A stretch of 64,000 nucleotides of DNA from Streptomyces cyanogenus (GCF_017526105.1 NZ_CP071839.1:124001-188000); one strand, 5' to 3'. Positions 19,617 through 29,279 are shown, counted from the first letter of the stretch. Translations and numbers: made by a program. Notes: a model not told the origin generated them from the letters alone.

Positions 19617-19712
19617 TGCGCACCCCCACCCGGTGCGCATCGCACATCCCCTGCGCACCACGATGCGCACCACCGCCTGCCGGTGCGCATCCACTCGGTG
19701 CGGTTGTGCGCA
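19617..19712. repeat. Cluster of TGCGCA-centred short repeats
   Basis: The palindrome TGCGCA occurs six times in about 96 bp, usually as GGTGCGCAYC or its complement, at irregular spacing. It is not a CRISPR (unit too short, no spacers). It could be iteron-like protein-binding sites or drift in GC-rich debris. Confidence 0.5.
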
Positions 19713-19792
19713 TCGATGCGGCCGGCGGCGCGGGAGTGGTGGGCATCGGTGCGGTCAGTGCGGTGGAGCGGGCCGGTTGAGGGCGCCGCGTC

Positions 19793-19865
19793 TTCCCTTC
19801 TCGTGTCAGCCTGCGGCTTATGAGGTCGATCATTGCGACGCAGATCATGGCTTCGGAGCGGTGAG
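19793..19865 (-). mobile_element. IS5-type transposase C-terminal scrap
   Basis: [20 protein letters not shown] on the minus strand matches, position by position, [20 protein letters not shown] in the plus-strand remnant at 19900-20270. This is therefore a second, inverted copy of the same transposase end. Confidence 0.55.
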
Positions 19866-19899
19866 GGTGGGTCTCCCGCGGTGATGGCACGGCCGCGAG

Positions 19900-20270
19900 T
19901 GTGCAGGACTCCGCAGCTGGGACTCACCTGGTCGACCAGGTCGTGGCCGCTCACCCCACCATCCCCAAGGTCTGGGTCGACGGCGGCTACCGCCAGCACC
20001 TCGTCGAGCACGCCGCCCAGCTCGGTATCGGCATGGAAATCGTCCAACCCCCCGGGGGCCAGGGGGTTCACGCCACTGCCCAAGCGCTGGACCGTGGAGC
20101 GGACCTACGGGTGGCTGATGTTCCACCGCCGCCTGGCCCGCGACTACGAGACCCTGCCCGCCCGCTCCGAAGCCATGCTCCACCTCGCCATGACCGACCT
20201 GATGGCCCGCCGCCTCACCGGCGAGGCCACCATCTCCTGCGCGACCCCACACCCAGGGATCAAACACTAA
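19900..20270 (+). mobile_element. IS5-type transposase C-terminal remnant
   Basis: [20 protein letters not shown] in one frame is continued by [20 protein letters not shown] in another, ending at 20270. The second DDE Asp and the final Glu block are visible. The N-terminus is missing and there is one frameshift near 20055. Confidence 0.7.
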
Positions 20271-20673
20271 GGGTAAGGATGCACCAGTTCATACTGTCGG
20301 GGTCCCCTACGGTCAGACCCACCACCAAGCGCCCCTTGTCCCGGTACAGATCGAACGGGGTCTCTTCGTCCCCTACGGTCACATCGAGTTCTTGCTCGGC
20401 ACCAGACTTGTAGATCTCCCAGGTGCCATCCCCGCTGAGCCTCCGCGTGATCTTGCCGTTGAGGTCCGTGTCGGCAGGAATGCCGGTGGCGGACGCCGAT
20501 CCGTCCGGCTTCAGGACCAACGTGGTGTCGCAGTCCCGGGTGCGCCAGGTGCCTATGAGCTGAGAGTTGTGGACATTCTTCGCAGGCGGATAGCCGCCCC
20601 ATCCCATGCATGCGGAGACCGACAGCGCCACCGGGACCAAAATCAACGCCCGCTTCCATGCTCGGCTGTCCAT
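20260..20673 (-). CDS. Lipoprotein of unknown function
   Basis: A 137-aa protein from ATG 20673, with GAAGGGGGCGG just upstream. The N-terminus [20 protein letters not shown] is followed by a lipobox Cys (LSVSAC), so it should be exported and lipid-anchored. The mature part is small and beta-rich: [20 protein letters not shown] and [20 protein letters not shown] look like a lipocalin-style 'GTW' barrel. Three Cys remain in the mature chain. The 3' end overlaps the IS remnant by 11 bp, but the frame ends cleanly. Confidence 0.75.
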   Translation of the reverse strand: MDSRAWKRALILVPVALSVSACMGWGGYPPAKNVHNSQLIGTWRTRDCDTTLVLKPDGSASATGIPADTDLNGKITRRLSGDGTWEIYKSGAEQELDVTVGDEETPFDLYRDKGRLVVGLTVGDPDSMNWCILTLSV

Positions 20674-20863
20674 CAACCGCCCCCTTCGTAGTGGTGGTCT
20701 GATCTTAGGTTTCTGGCCAGCCGGGGCAACATGCGGTCTGCGCGCGACGACGCGGGCGGCGGAGCGACTTCGGCCGGGAGCTGCTTTGGCGCGAGTGATC
20801 ACGGCTCCGTGAGCTTCCGGCGCGTCGGGCAGTCTGTGGACCTGCTTCGACGATAAGGCGGAC

Positions 20864-21088
20864 ATGTGCGTCCATCTGGCCGAGCTCGCGAGCCGGCGGA
20901 TTCGCGCGGAGGCGGAGGCCGAGGTCGAGGAGCAACCTGACTGGGCGGGACTACTTCGCGCACTCGACGCACTGATGGAGTTCCGGGTGCGCTACTTCTA
21001 CGCACATCCCAGGCAGCTCGCCCTGACTGCGGCAGCCGGTGTTGCCGACGGCGGCCTTTGCCGCAGACTCCTCTTCTCAAGGCACTGA
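20864..21088 (+). CDS. Small hypothetical protein, possibly a fragment
   Basis: A 74-aa frame with good third-position GC, acidic in its first half (IRAEAEAEVEEQPDWAGLL) and hydrophobic after MEFRVRYFYAHPRQLALTAA. AAGGCGG precedes ATG 20864. I do not recognise the family. The abrupt end near debris suggests it may be the tail or head of a larger broken gene. Confidence 0.35.
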   Translation: MCVHLAELASRRIRAEAEAEVEEQPDWAGLLRALDALMEFRVRYFYAHPRQLALTAAAGVADGGLCRRLLFSRH

Positions 21089-21222
21089 CCTGATGGGCGT
21101 GGTCGACGGAGGCGGAGCCGGATGGGGTGGGGTTGAGGAACGTTCAGCCGTCCTGCATCCCCATGAGCCCTTGCCCTCCCGTACCGCGGCTGCGCCGACG
21201 CCCCGATTCTGCTGCTCCCAGA

Positions 21223-21573
21223 TCACCGGGGAGGAGATTTCGGGGAAGACCAGCCGACCGGGGCCGGCATACGGCACGAACCCGGCCCCGACAGGGTCGG
21301 AGGGCCGGGCCCTGCTCGTACGCGTAGCCGAAGACCGCCACGGGGCTTCGCGGCTCCTGCACGCGGGTGGCTAGGGGCGCGTCTCGATAACCGGCCACTG
21401 ACCTGGTGATCGTGGCCGCCGAGGCTGGTTGCGGTCGTCTGGCCTGTGTCTGCAGGCCAGGGAAGCGGCCCGAGAGGGCCGGTGATCCGGACCGGTCTCT
21501 CGCAGCAGTATCCGGCGTCGACGAGGGCCTGCTTGGGGTGGGTGCCAGTGTTCTGAGCGGACTGGTCGAGCAT
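21223..21573 (-). mobile_element. Transposase remnant, IS1182-like
   Basis: LVDAGYCCERPVRITGP resembles the 'LVDAGYxSE' block around the second catalytic Asp of IS1182-type transposases. The rest is out of frame and unrecognisable. Confidence 0.4.
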
Positions 21574-21600
21574 TGGCGGTGAAGTCCAGCCAGGAAATAA

Positions 21601-21636
21601 TAGCCATGGACATAGTAGCCATGTAATCTATACGTC
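21601..21636 (+). promoter_or_regulatory. Promoter/operator of the MarR gene
   Basis: An AT-rich patch with the direct repeat TAGCCATG at 21601-21608 and 21616-21623 and a -10-like TAATCT at 21624-21629, only 7 nt before ATG 21637. No ribosome binding site is visible, so the transcript is probably leaderless, with self-repression through the repeats (inference). Confidence 0.5.
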
Positions 21637-22131
21637 ATGAGCAACGGTTCGCCCGGCCCCACGCCCGGCTTCCTGGTATGGCGGCTCGCCAACAAGTGGC
21701 GCGCCGCGGTCGATCGTGCAGTGGCCCCGCTGGGCCTCACCCACGCGCAGTACTCACTGGTCGCGTCGCTGCACAGCATGCAGCGCGCCGGCGAGCGGCC
21801 CAGTCAGCGCCGACTCGCCGACCACACCGGCCTGGAGGCGCTGTACGTCTCGAAGCTGGCGCGCGCCTTGGAGTCGGCCGGCCGGATCGAGCGCACCCGG
21901 GATCCCCGCGATCCCCGCGCCGTACAGCTCGCCCTCACCGAGCAGGGGCAGGCCGTCACGCGTCAGGCCATCGCGGTGGTCCAGGAACTGCTTCAGCAGT
22001 TGCTGGAGCCACTCGGTGGCCTCGACGCCCCGCGGACGCGCGCGTTCACCGACGAGCTGACGACTCTGCTCAACGCGCCACTCACTCCATCCGTACCGAA
22101 CGACGAGAGCACTCAAGGGACAACACCATGA
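21637..22131 (+). CDS. MarR-family transcriptional regulator
   Basis: A 164-aa winged-helix regulator. The recognition-helix region RRLADHTGLEALYVSKLARA (about 65-84) and the wing with the DPRDPRAVQLALTEQG motif are typical of MarR. Such proteins usually repress adjacent genes and respond to phenolic or redox ligands. The start ATG 21637 directly follows a promoter-like sequence with no Shine-Dalgarno. It overlaps the next winged-helix gene by 4 bp (ATGA), so the two form a coupled regulatory unit. No transporter or enzyme target is adjacent; the usual target may have been lost. Confidence 0.9.
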   Translation: MSNGSPGPTPGFLVWRLANKWRAAVDRAVAPLGLTHAQYSLVASLHSMQRAGERPSQRRLADHTGLEALYVSKLARALESAGRIERTRDPRDPRAVQLALTEQGQAVTRQAIAVVQELLQQLLEPLGGLDAPRTRAFTDELTTLLNAPLTPSVPNDESTQGTTP

Positions 22132-22586
22132 CCGCCACTGCATCCACCGCCACTGCACCCGTCGCCGACGCCCGCGCCCTTGGCCTGGCCCACTACGCCG
22201 CCCGCGGCGTCCTGGAGCACGTCCTGGCCCGGCACGGCATCACGTTCCAGCAGCAGGTCACCCTGCGCGCCGCCGTCACCGCCGACGCCCCGCAGACATC
22301 GGACGATCTCGTCACCCAGGTCCGGGGCTCCCTCAAGACCGGTCCGGCCGAAATCCGCGCCACCCTCGACGAACTGCTGGCCAAGCAGCTGCTCCTCGCG
22401 GACGGCGCGCACCTTCGCCCCACGGATGCAGGGCGCGAGCTGATCACCGCCGTCGGCGAGGAGACCGGCCCCATCACCGCCCGCATCTGGGGCGGGATGC
22501 CCGCCGGGGACCTGGCCGCCGCCGGCCGCGTCCTCGCCCTGGTCACCGAGCGCGCCAACGCGGAGCTCGCGGCGCTGACCGCCTGA
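22128..22586 (+). CDS. Second winged-helix (MarR-like) protein
   Basis: A 152-aa protein translated through the ATGA overlap with the MarR gene. LAHYAARGVLEHVLARHGIT with LRAAVTADAPQTSDDLVTQV and a LDELLAKQLLLADGAHLRPT wing fit a MarR-like winged helix, but no redox cysteine is present. Paired MarR-plus-wHTH genes occur in Streptomyces; the second member may form a heterodimer or sense the ligand. Its specific role is unknown. Confidence 0.75.
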   Translation: MTATASTATAPVADARALGLAHYAARGVLEHVLARHGITFQQQVTLRAAVTADAPQTSDDLVTQVRGSLKTGPAEIRATLDELLAKQLLLADGAHLRPTDAGRELITAVGEETGPITARIWGGMPAGDLAAAGRVLALVTERANAELAALTA

Positions 22587-23177
22587 CCGAGCCGACGATC
22601 GGGCCGTGCGGCTGGCCGCCCGCACCGACATCGCCGCTTCCACCGCCCACCGCATTCCGGTCCGGCGCGGCCTGCTCCGTTCTGGCCGCCTGCGACCGAG
22701 TCAGCTCGGCCATCCTTCGCTGAGGCCAGCGGCATGTCCCTGTCCGGCATCCGCACCGCCTACAGGCAGAGCACGGTCGACGCCGTCACCCGCCAGATCG
22801 GCCGGGGGCCCGATGGCCGCCGCACACGTCTCTTGGCCGCTGGCACCGCACGAACAGGAACCCCAGGACACGCTCCCGGCGACTGGGGTGTCCGATCCCG
22901 CCTCCCCAGGGTCGGGCCGGGGCAGCGTACATGGCCGTCTCCTGCGGCCGGGCGGCTGGCGGTTACTGGTCGGGGCGGACGGCTTGGACGCCGGTGCCCG
23001 CGTAGGCCTTCGGTGTGAGGGTGAGCAGGTACCGGCCAGCGGGGTGGGCTGGGAAGGGGCGGACGGCGTGGTTGGCGTGGACGGCGGCGCAGGAGTGCCC
23101 GAACCTCAGCAGTTCGGTGGCCGTGACGCGGCGTCAGTGTTGTCGAAGGCCTCGATCCGGATGAACCACAGCCCTTT
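22587..23177. other. Long stretch without a supported gene
   Basis: Several open frames exist on both strands but none has consistent codon bias or recognisable motifs. Probably decayed sequence upstream of the helicase remnant. Confidence 0.45.
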
Positions 23178-23950
23178 GTGATGAGCCAGCAGACCGGGCC
23201 GCTCGTCCTGGGCACCGCGTATGAGCCGGTGTGGGCGATCGCCTGCGCGCTGGCCAGCCACGACCACCGCATCCTCGAACGCCTCCCCGACAAGGCCAAC
23301 CACCTCCCACGCGAGACCAGCGACGTCATCGAGCGCCGCTGGCACTTCGACTTCACCGCCCACCCCGAACGCATCGCCCGCACCATGGACCTGGCCTCCT
23401 TCGACCCCCGCGACCCGGCCGTCTCCCGCTCCCGCCGCCTCGTGCTCGCTGCCGCCCGCTCCTACCGCGACCAGTACGGCCACCTCGCTGCCCCCGCCGA
23501 TTACACCGACCCCACCGGCCACCGCCTCGGCACCTTCATCACCACCATGCGCGACGCCGCGAAAGCCGGCCGCCTCGGCCCAACCGGATTGCTGAGCCCG
23601 ACGCGCTGGGCATGATCTGGGACAAGCACGACGCCGCCTGGCGCGCCCGCCGGGCCGCTGCTGCCGACTCCCTGCGGCCACGGTCACGGTCACCTCGCTG
23701 CCCCCGCCGCCACCCCCCGTCTGGGCCCGGCTCGCCGCGCAGCGCCACCTCGCCACCTCGCCACCAAGAACACAGCCGATGCCGCCCGCGCTAACGCTCT
23801 CACCGCCCTCGCCGCCGACTGACGTCTCCTGCACGGTGCAGACTGGCACCGCAGGTCCCACCTGCTGCGCGCCCACCTCGCCACCGGTGCCGACTCCGCC
23901 GCCCTCACCCGCGACACCCTCCTGGCCGGGGTGAAGATCGGCTCCTGGCT
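23178..23950 (+). pseudogene. Helicase-associated-domain protein remnant
   Basis: PYEPVW-type text (GTAYEPVWAIACALASHDHR), RRWHFDFTAHPERIARTMDL and GHLAAPADYTDPTGHRLGTF are the C-terminal helicase-associated repeats found in TtrA-like telomere-proximal helicases. After about 23590 the reading continues one frame over (LGMIWDKHDAAWRARRAA) and again near 23830 (DWHRRSHLLRAHLATG). The helicase core is missing. Confidence 0.65.
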
Positions 23951-23988
23951 GCATGCCGGACCCGAAGACCGGAGGCTAACCGGGGGGA

Positions 23989-24288
23989 TCACCGCGGTTG
24001 CGGTACGACTCGGCCCTTCTCGTCGAGAGTCCTGTCGGACCAGTACCGGTCCCACTCGTCCCCCACATACACCGGCACCTTGCCCCGGGGATACCGCACC
24101 CACCCCGGACCAGGCTCCTCCCCCTCGGGCACACAGTCGCCACCCGCGTCGTTCACGGCGAGCACCGGGTCTTCGCCGGGCAGGCAGACCCGCTCCTTCC
24201 CCCACCCGGCGCAGCCGGTCAGCAGGGATGCCGCGAATCCGCCCGCGAGGGCGAGGAGTACGACTGAGGTGCGGCAATGCTGGAACAT
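23989..24288 (-). CDS. Small lipoprotein (SCO0607-like)
   Basis: A 99-aa lipoprotein from ATG 24288: a hydrophobic signal with lipobox LLTGC, then a short mature part with KERVCLPGEDPVLAVNDAGG, DCVPEGEEPGPGW and YVGDEWDRYWSDRTLDEKGR. The Cys pair and the conserved Gly/Pro/Trp pattern resemble a small Streptomyces lipoprotein family seen near chromosome ends (SCO0607 type, from memory). GGAAGG precedes the start. A perfect 16-bp palindrome lies 64 nt upstream. Confidence 0.75.
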   Translation of the reverse strand: MFQHCRTSVVLLALAGGFAASLLTGCAGWGKERVCLPGEDPVLAVNDAGGDCVPEGEEPGPGWVRYPRGKVPVYVGDEWDRYWSDRTLDEKGRVVPQPR

Positions 24289-24351
24289 GGACGCCCTGGC
24301 CTTCCGTGTCGACGTGTGCCGCAAGTCTCGTCATTGACCGGGGGCTTGTGA

Positions 24352-24367
24352 TGAGTACCGGTACTCA
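24352..24367. promoter_or_regulatory. Perfect 16-bp palindrome, operator candidate
   Basis: TGAGTACCGGTACTCA, between the divergent lipoprotein gene (ATG 24288) and the plus-strand gene at 24381, just before the latter's GGAGGT. A near-identical site lies at 35012-35027, also about 60 nt upstream of a minus-strand lipoprotein gene. Confidence 0.6.
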
Positions 24368-24380
24368 CCTTGGAGGTGCC

Positions 24381-24710
24381 ATGGGCATAGAGCTGGAGCT
24401 GCGCGTCAAGCAGACGGCAGCGCGAGGGAAGGGGCGGCAGCGGGAGACCGTGATCCGGACCTCCCACAAACACGGGGAGACGCTCGCGCTGGCCCTGGAG
24501 GAGGTGACCCAGGGCCGGCTCGCCCAGATCGACCCCTACCGGGACACCCGCTTCACCGACCAGGACGCGCAGGCCGCCCTCCCGGAGGTGACCACCCTCG
24601 TACGGCAGTGCGCCAGCCCTTTCCAGAAAGCCGCCCTGCTCGAACTCGCCGAGACGCTGACGGCCTACGTGGCCAAACCAGGCAGCTACCTCTGGTTCAT
24701 CAGCGACTAG
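24381..24710 (+). CDS. Hypothetical protein, 109 aa
   Basis: Starts at ATG 24381 after a clear GGAGGT; the upstream in-frame start at 24351 would place the palindrome inside the gene. The protein is soluble and charged: RETVIRTSHKHGETLALALE, QIDPYRDTRFTDQDAQAALP and FQKAALLELAETLTAYVAKP. No cysteines and no known motif. It is divergent from the lipoprotein gene and shares its operator-like palindrome. Function unknown. Confidence 0.65.
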   Translation: MGIELELRVKQTAARGKGRQRETVIRTSHKHGETLALALEEVTQGRLAQIDPYRDTRFTDQDAQAALPEVTTLVRQCASPFQKAALLELAETLTAYVAKPGSYLWFISD

Positions 24711-24893
24711 TAGCGCCTGAAACCTTTCGATGGCCTGCTCGGCCATCCGGCGCGCCCGTTCGTGCACGCCGTCCGGACAGCTTGTCCAGCCAGGTGTCTC
24801 CGCGCGCATGATCATGCGCTGCGCAGGTCTTCGACACCTACCTTGGGGTTGCACACGAGGGCTGAACGGGTTTCGCCATCGTGCGCCTGCCGG

Positions 24894-27800
24894 TCACAGG
24901 ACGATCGTCTCGGCGAACACCGTCCGCTCACCGGGGTACTCGTAGGCGTACGGCTGCCGGGGAACATGACCGGGGGGCACGCCAGGGAAGTCGGAAGGAT
25001 CCCCGGGGATCGTCGTATTAACCGTGTGTTGGGTGAAGAACTCGTGCTCCTCGATCCTGATCCTGGTCTGCCCCGGCACGGCACTGGGCGGGAGCGTGAA
25101 CCGGCCGCGCCACAGGGGTGTGCCAGAGGCTGGCGCGGGACCGACGCCCATGATCACCGCCGCAGCGGGCGGCACCGACGAGTTTTCCGTCCAGCCTAGG
25201 TCGTCGTCGAGGCCCGGTATGCGGGTGTCGAGAACGACGTCGACCGAGGCACGAGGGAGGGCCTTCCCGGGCAGATGTGTCCAGGAGTAATTCTCCTTGA
25301 GGTCCGCCTTCCACTCCGTGCTCACGTAGGAGGGGCCCTCCACCAGCAGGTCGTATGTGTGGGGGGTGTCCTGCACCGGCTTGAGGGTCACGGTTCGCCG
25401 CGGTGCAGTGCGCACGTACGCGGTATGAACGACGCGGGAGAGCTCCCTGCCGGGCAGGGAGGACGGCTGGTAGCGGGCCAGTGCCAGACGAACAAATGGG
25501 AAGTAGCTGTCGTCGAGGGCCGGGCTGGTGTCGATGTCGCAGTACCACAGCTGCCGTTTGGCGTCGAAGCCGACGCGGTGTCCCGCCACCGCGACCGGCG
25601 GGCCGCCTGGAAACTCAGCCGTCATAAGATGCACCCCCGTTACGGTGCCGGGAAAGACCGACGGCTGGGGCGTGGCGGTGGGACCGGGAGCGCCGAAGAC
25701 GGGGTTGGTGCCCCAGTGCGTGATGAAGCCCGCTGGCAGGCTGGACGAGGCCGATCCGGAGTCGGCGGTGACGACGCCGAGGAGTTCGCCCTCCCCCGAG
25801 GAATACCACGGGCGGTCAAGGTAGACGCGGATGGCACCGTGCCGGACACTGTGCCGGGTGCCGTTCGCGTCGGTCGACCGGAACCAGCGGAAGGCGGGCA
25901 GGACTGATACGACTTCCGGGGTCGCGGGCCGCTCAGAGCTGAGCACATCTACGGTGACGGTGTTGCCCGCGAGGCTCAATCTCGTCGGGTCGGCGGCGAT
26001 GTGTTCGGGGAAGCACTCGCGGAAGCGGCTCGTCGCCGTCGCCCGGTAGGTGACCTTGCGATGGCGTGTGTCGCCGAACTCGTGCCGCGCCGTGTACTTC
26101 CGCGCTGGTGGCGGGTCTGCGGTGGCGGGGGCCTGGAATGTGATGGTGTCGGCGGGGGGCGGTGTGTATACGGCGACGGGGACGGCACCGGAGGCATCGG
26201 GAGGCGCGGCTGGCTCTCCCGGCAGGGGGACGGGCACCTCCAGCACCTGCCGGGTGCACTGCTGTGGCGGTCGGCTTTGGGCCCCGTCGTCGGTGTATTC
26301 CGTCCACGTGGCCATCAGGTCGATCTTGGCAGTGCTCGCTCCGTTCACCTTCACGGTGCCGCCCAGGTAGGCGAACGGCGCTCCGGGCGCGCGCAGTACC
26401 CGCAATTCCAGGGCGGGCGCAGCGAGCGGGGCTTCTACGGCGTGCACGAGTCTGACGGTATGAAGAGGGGTGAGCATGCGGTGCCCGCCTTGAAGCGCCA
26501 TGGTGATCGCTTCCTGGCCCGGGTTTCCCCCGCTGGCGTCGAGGATCCAGCGCCACAGCGCGAAGTCCAGCAGTGGGGCCTGGTCTTTCTTTGTGGAGAG
26601 GAAGGAGCTCAGGGTGACGACGGCTTGCTGGGCGGGAGCCAGGTAGACGGTCAACACCCGGTTCGCTGTGTCCCAGCTCGGGGGCGGAGGGCTGGCCGAT
26701 CCTGTGGGAGCGTCCGCGACTCTCAGACGCAGCGGCGTCCGCTGGGGCCAGTTGTTCCCGAAGGGAATGTGGACGGTGGAACCGCCGATTTTGGCCAGGG
26801 TGTCGGGCGTGAGCGGCGATGGGGCGAACACCAGTCTGCCCTGCGGATCTATCGTGCCGGCTGTGTTGCCACCCGTTGGCAGTCCTGGCAGGCCGTGCAG
26901 AGCGACACCGCAGGCGGCGGGGTCCGAGAGGTAGGGGACCTGGAGCTGTGGTTCATGGTGCACGGCGTATCCGCACGGGCCTGCCTCGGTCGTGCCAGTG
27001 GTCACGATCACTACGCTGTGTCGCTGCGTCACGGCACCGGTCACGGGATCGGTGTCGCGGCTGTCGGGAATTGGCACGGGCTGGCCGGTGACCGGGTCAA
27101 GGATGAAAGCGTCGTCGATGCTGCCCTTCTCCCGTCGCGCGAGGGCGTATGCGGCAGGCGCGCCACCGGGGCCCGCGAGGACGGCGTCCAGCGCCCCATG
27201 CTCCTCTGCCATTGCCAAAGCCACTTTGGGCGGGACCAGGTGCCGCTCGCAGGTTGCCCGGTAGCGCGGGCCGCCTCCCGGATGGCCTGCCAGTTCTTTG
27301 CTTAGTGCCGCCGCGTACTGCGCCGCGGTCTGGCCGGTCCGGCTGCGGATCACCAGGACGCTTTCACTCTCGCCCGCGCAGAACTCCTCGCAGGGCACCA
27401 GGACGGGCGGGCAGATCGGTTCGAGCCGGCGGTGGACGAACCCGCTCGCGCCACCGGGAAGCCGCAAATCCTGGTGGGCGGCGCTCAACTCTTGGAGCAC
27501 GGCGTCGGCGTCTGCAGGGGTCGGGCCGTTGCCGGCCAGGTCGGCCACGCGGGCTCTGAACTGGTACGAGACGCCGTAGCGCAGGCGGGGCAGAGTGTGT
27601 GCCACAGGCTGGAAGGATACGGTCAGAGGCGGGCCATTGGCTGCGGGAAGACTTGTTACATGCTGCGGGCCGTCGGGGGTCACGCACTTCCCGGGCCGAG
27701 GGGCGCTCAGGCTCCAGTTTTGCCAATGGGCCACGGATTCGTGGATATGCAGGGGGGATGCGGGGTCGGGTGCGCTGCCGTCGGACAGAGGGGCTCGGGT

Positions 27801-29279
27801 GATAGCTGGCTGGACGCTGCCTTCATCGGTGGCTGTCTTCACCACGGCGGTGCCACTGATGGGTGGGAACTGGTAGGTACCAGCCCTCTGGTGTAGTGAA
27901 CGCCAGGTGGTGGAGGCGCCTTCCAGCACGTCGAAGCGGTAGCCGCGGACCAGGTCCTGTGCGTACAGCACGACGTCGTCGTCGCGGGACAGGCGATCAC
28001 GGCGGGCGGCTGTGGTCAACAGATGGCCGACCAGTGCCTGGGCTCGGCCGGCTTGGGCGATAGTGACACCGCTGCTGCGCAATGCGGGCAGGGCGGCGTC
28101 GGCCGCCGTGTCCGGTTCATGGGCGTGCCCTGCCAGGATGTGGAGGATTTTGAGGGCTGATCCATCGATATCGGTGTCGACGGCCTGGAACAGTCCGTCG
28201 CGGCCAAGGTCGAGCAGGCCGTGCACGATCTGGGGGGCCGGGGTCGAGGTGTCCGGTGGCTTGGAGGCCGCCTCGAAGAACCGGCCGTCCCATCGGTAGG
28301 CGGTCCAAGGACTGTGCGAGGTGATGCTCTTGGGCGGGGTGAAGGTCGGGGTGACCTTCAGCAGGGGAATCGGGCCTGCGGCGGGCGTCTGCGGCAGCGA
28401 AGTGACGGGCACCTCCAGATCGATGACCAGGCCCAGCCAGCGCAGCACCTGCGGGTACTCGCCCAGGAAGGTCAGCGCCGAGTGGAAGTCGACGGGACCG
28501 GGTGGGGTAGCGTCCGAGCCGCTCAACGGGCGCGCCAACCCCATATGGAAGGCGAGCAGACTGGCGTACGCCCCTGCTGCCCCACCGTCGGCGGCGACTA
28601 CTGGCACCGGGGTGCCGGGTTCGGCCGCCGCCAGGCGGTCGGCCAGTGTGGTCGCCTCTGCGATCCGCCTGGAGAGTTCGGTGTCCGCATGGGGCCGTAG
28701 GAGCTGGGACGCTGCGGCCGCGCGCCGCCGTATGAGCCGGTCGGAGGCGTCCCCACCAGTGTCCGACATGTTCCACTCCCCCATGTGGTCAGTCCGCGCC
28801 CTCTCACCGTCCGGCCCAAGCGCCGACAGGAGCTCTGGAAACGCCGAACGTAGCCGGGTGTTGTCGAGAAGGAGGGCCGAGTGGTCGGCTGCGAGCTTTC
28901 CGTAGCCGCGGCTGATGCTGTCCCGGAGCTCGGCGATGGGGTATGTGCTGTAGACGGACCGTCCGGTGACGGTGTGGTCCGTGCCGGCACCGGAGATCGG
29001 GGTCGAGGCCCCGAACAGCGCCTTCCACAGACTCGACTGGGCTGGCGGGCTGACGATGGCGGCCGTCACGGGCTGGGCGTGCGAGACTTGGACGTTGAAC
29101 GAGATGCGCGCGGGCTGAACACAGGCGGGCCAGTCGAGGAAGTCCTTATCGAGGCTGGCGCTGGGTTGGTCGGAGGTGACGCGGGGCGAGACGAAGACCG
29201 ACAGGCGAAGGCGTCGTCCGGGTCCCGTCCCTGTGACACCGTTGGGCAGGGCGGTCCAGGTGGCTTCTTGATGCAGCAT
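24894..29279 (-). CDS. Giant hypothetical protein A (1461 aa)
   Basis: From ATG 29279 (AAAGGAAAC upstream) to 24894. No signal peptide or membrane segment. The N-terminus TGPGRRLRLSVFVSPRVTSD with FLDWPACVQPARISFNVQV opens a beta-rich region. A segment near residue 610 (YQFRARVADLAGNGPTPADA) looks Ig/FN3-like, and the middle has many Cys (CPPVLVPCEEFC). The later half repeats strands such as RVLTVYLAPAQQAVVTLSSF and ALWRWILDASGGN. I recall similar uncharacterised very large proteins in scattered bacteria, often beside a second one like the gene upstream here. It probably forms a large cytosolic or assembly-type structure, which is inference. It lies 59 bp downstream of its partner, in the same operon. 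Confidence 0.85.
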   Translation of the reverse strand: MLHQEATWTALPNGVTGTGPGRRLRLSVFVSPRVTSDQPSASLDKDFLDWPACVQPARISFNVQVSHAQPVTAAIVSPPAQSSLWKALFGASTPISGAGTDHTVTGRSVYSTYPIAELRDSISRGYGKLAADHSALLLDNTRLRSAFPELLSALGPDGERARTDHMGEWNMSDTGGDASDRLIRRRAAAASQLLRPHADTELSRRIAEATTLADRLAAAEPGTPVPVVAADGGAAGAYASLLAFHMGLARPLSGSDATPPGPVDFHSALTFLGEYPQVLRWLGLVIDLEVPVTSLPQTPAAGPIPLLKVTPTFTPPKSITSHSPWTAYRWDGRFFEAASKPPDTSTPAPQIVHGLLDLGRDGLFQAVDTDIDGSALKILHILAGHAHEPDTAADAALPALRSSGVTIAQAGRAQALVGHLLTTAARRDRLSRDDDVVLYAQDLVRGYRFDVLEGASTTWRSLHQRAGTYQFPPISGTAVVKTATDEGSVQPAITRAPLSDGSAPDPASPLHIHESVAHWQNWSLSAPRPGKCVTPDGPQHVTSLPAANGPPLTVSFQPVAHTLPRLRYGVSYQFRARVADLAGNGPTPADADAVLQELSAAHQDLRLPGGASGFVHRRLEPICPPVLVPCEEFCAGESESVLVIRSRTGQTAAQYAAALSKELAGHPGGGPRYRATCERHLVPPKVALAMAEEHGALDAVLAGPGGAPAAYALARREKGSIDDAFILDPVTGQPVPIPDSRDTDPVTGAVTQRHSVVIVTTGTTEAGPCGYAVHHEPQLQVPYLSDPAACGVALHGLPGLPTGGNTAGTIDPQGRLVFAPSPLTPDTLAKIGGSTVHIPFGNNWPQRTPLRLRVADAPTGSASPPPPSWDTANRVLTVYLAPAQQAVVTLSSFLSTKKDQAPLLDFALWRWILDASGGNPGQEAITMALQGGHRMLTPLHTVRLVHAVEAPLAAPALELRVLRAPGAPFAYLGGTVKVNGASTAKIDLMATWTEYTDDGAQSRPPQQCTRQVLEVPVPLPGEPAAPPDASGAVPVAVYTPPPADTITFQAPATADPPPARKYTARHEFGDTRHRKVTYRATATSRFRECFPEHIAADPTRLSLAGNTVTVDVLSSERPATPEVVSVLPAFRWFRSTDANGTRHSVRHGAIRVYLDRPWYSSGEGELLGVVTADSGSASSSLPAGFITHWGTNPVFGAPGPTATPQPSVFPGTVTGVHLMTAEFPGGPPVAVAGHRVGFDAKRQLWYCDIDTSPALDDSYFPFVRLALARYQPSSLPGRELSRVVHTAYVRTAPRRTVTLKPVQDTPHTYDLLVEGPSYVSTEWKADLKENYSWTHLPGKALPRASVDVVLDTRIPGLDDDLGWTENSSVPPAAAVIMGVGPAPASGTPLWRGRFTLPPSAVPGQTRIRIEEHEFFTQHTVNTTIPGDPSDFPGVPPGHVPRQPYAYEYPGERTVFAETIVL

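Noticed and set aside
19617..19712. Short repeats as a CRISPR array
   Set aside because: Units of 6-10 bp, irregular spacing, no spacers and no cas genes.
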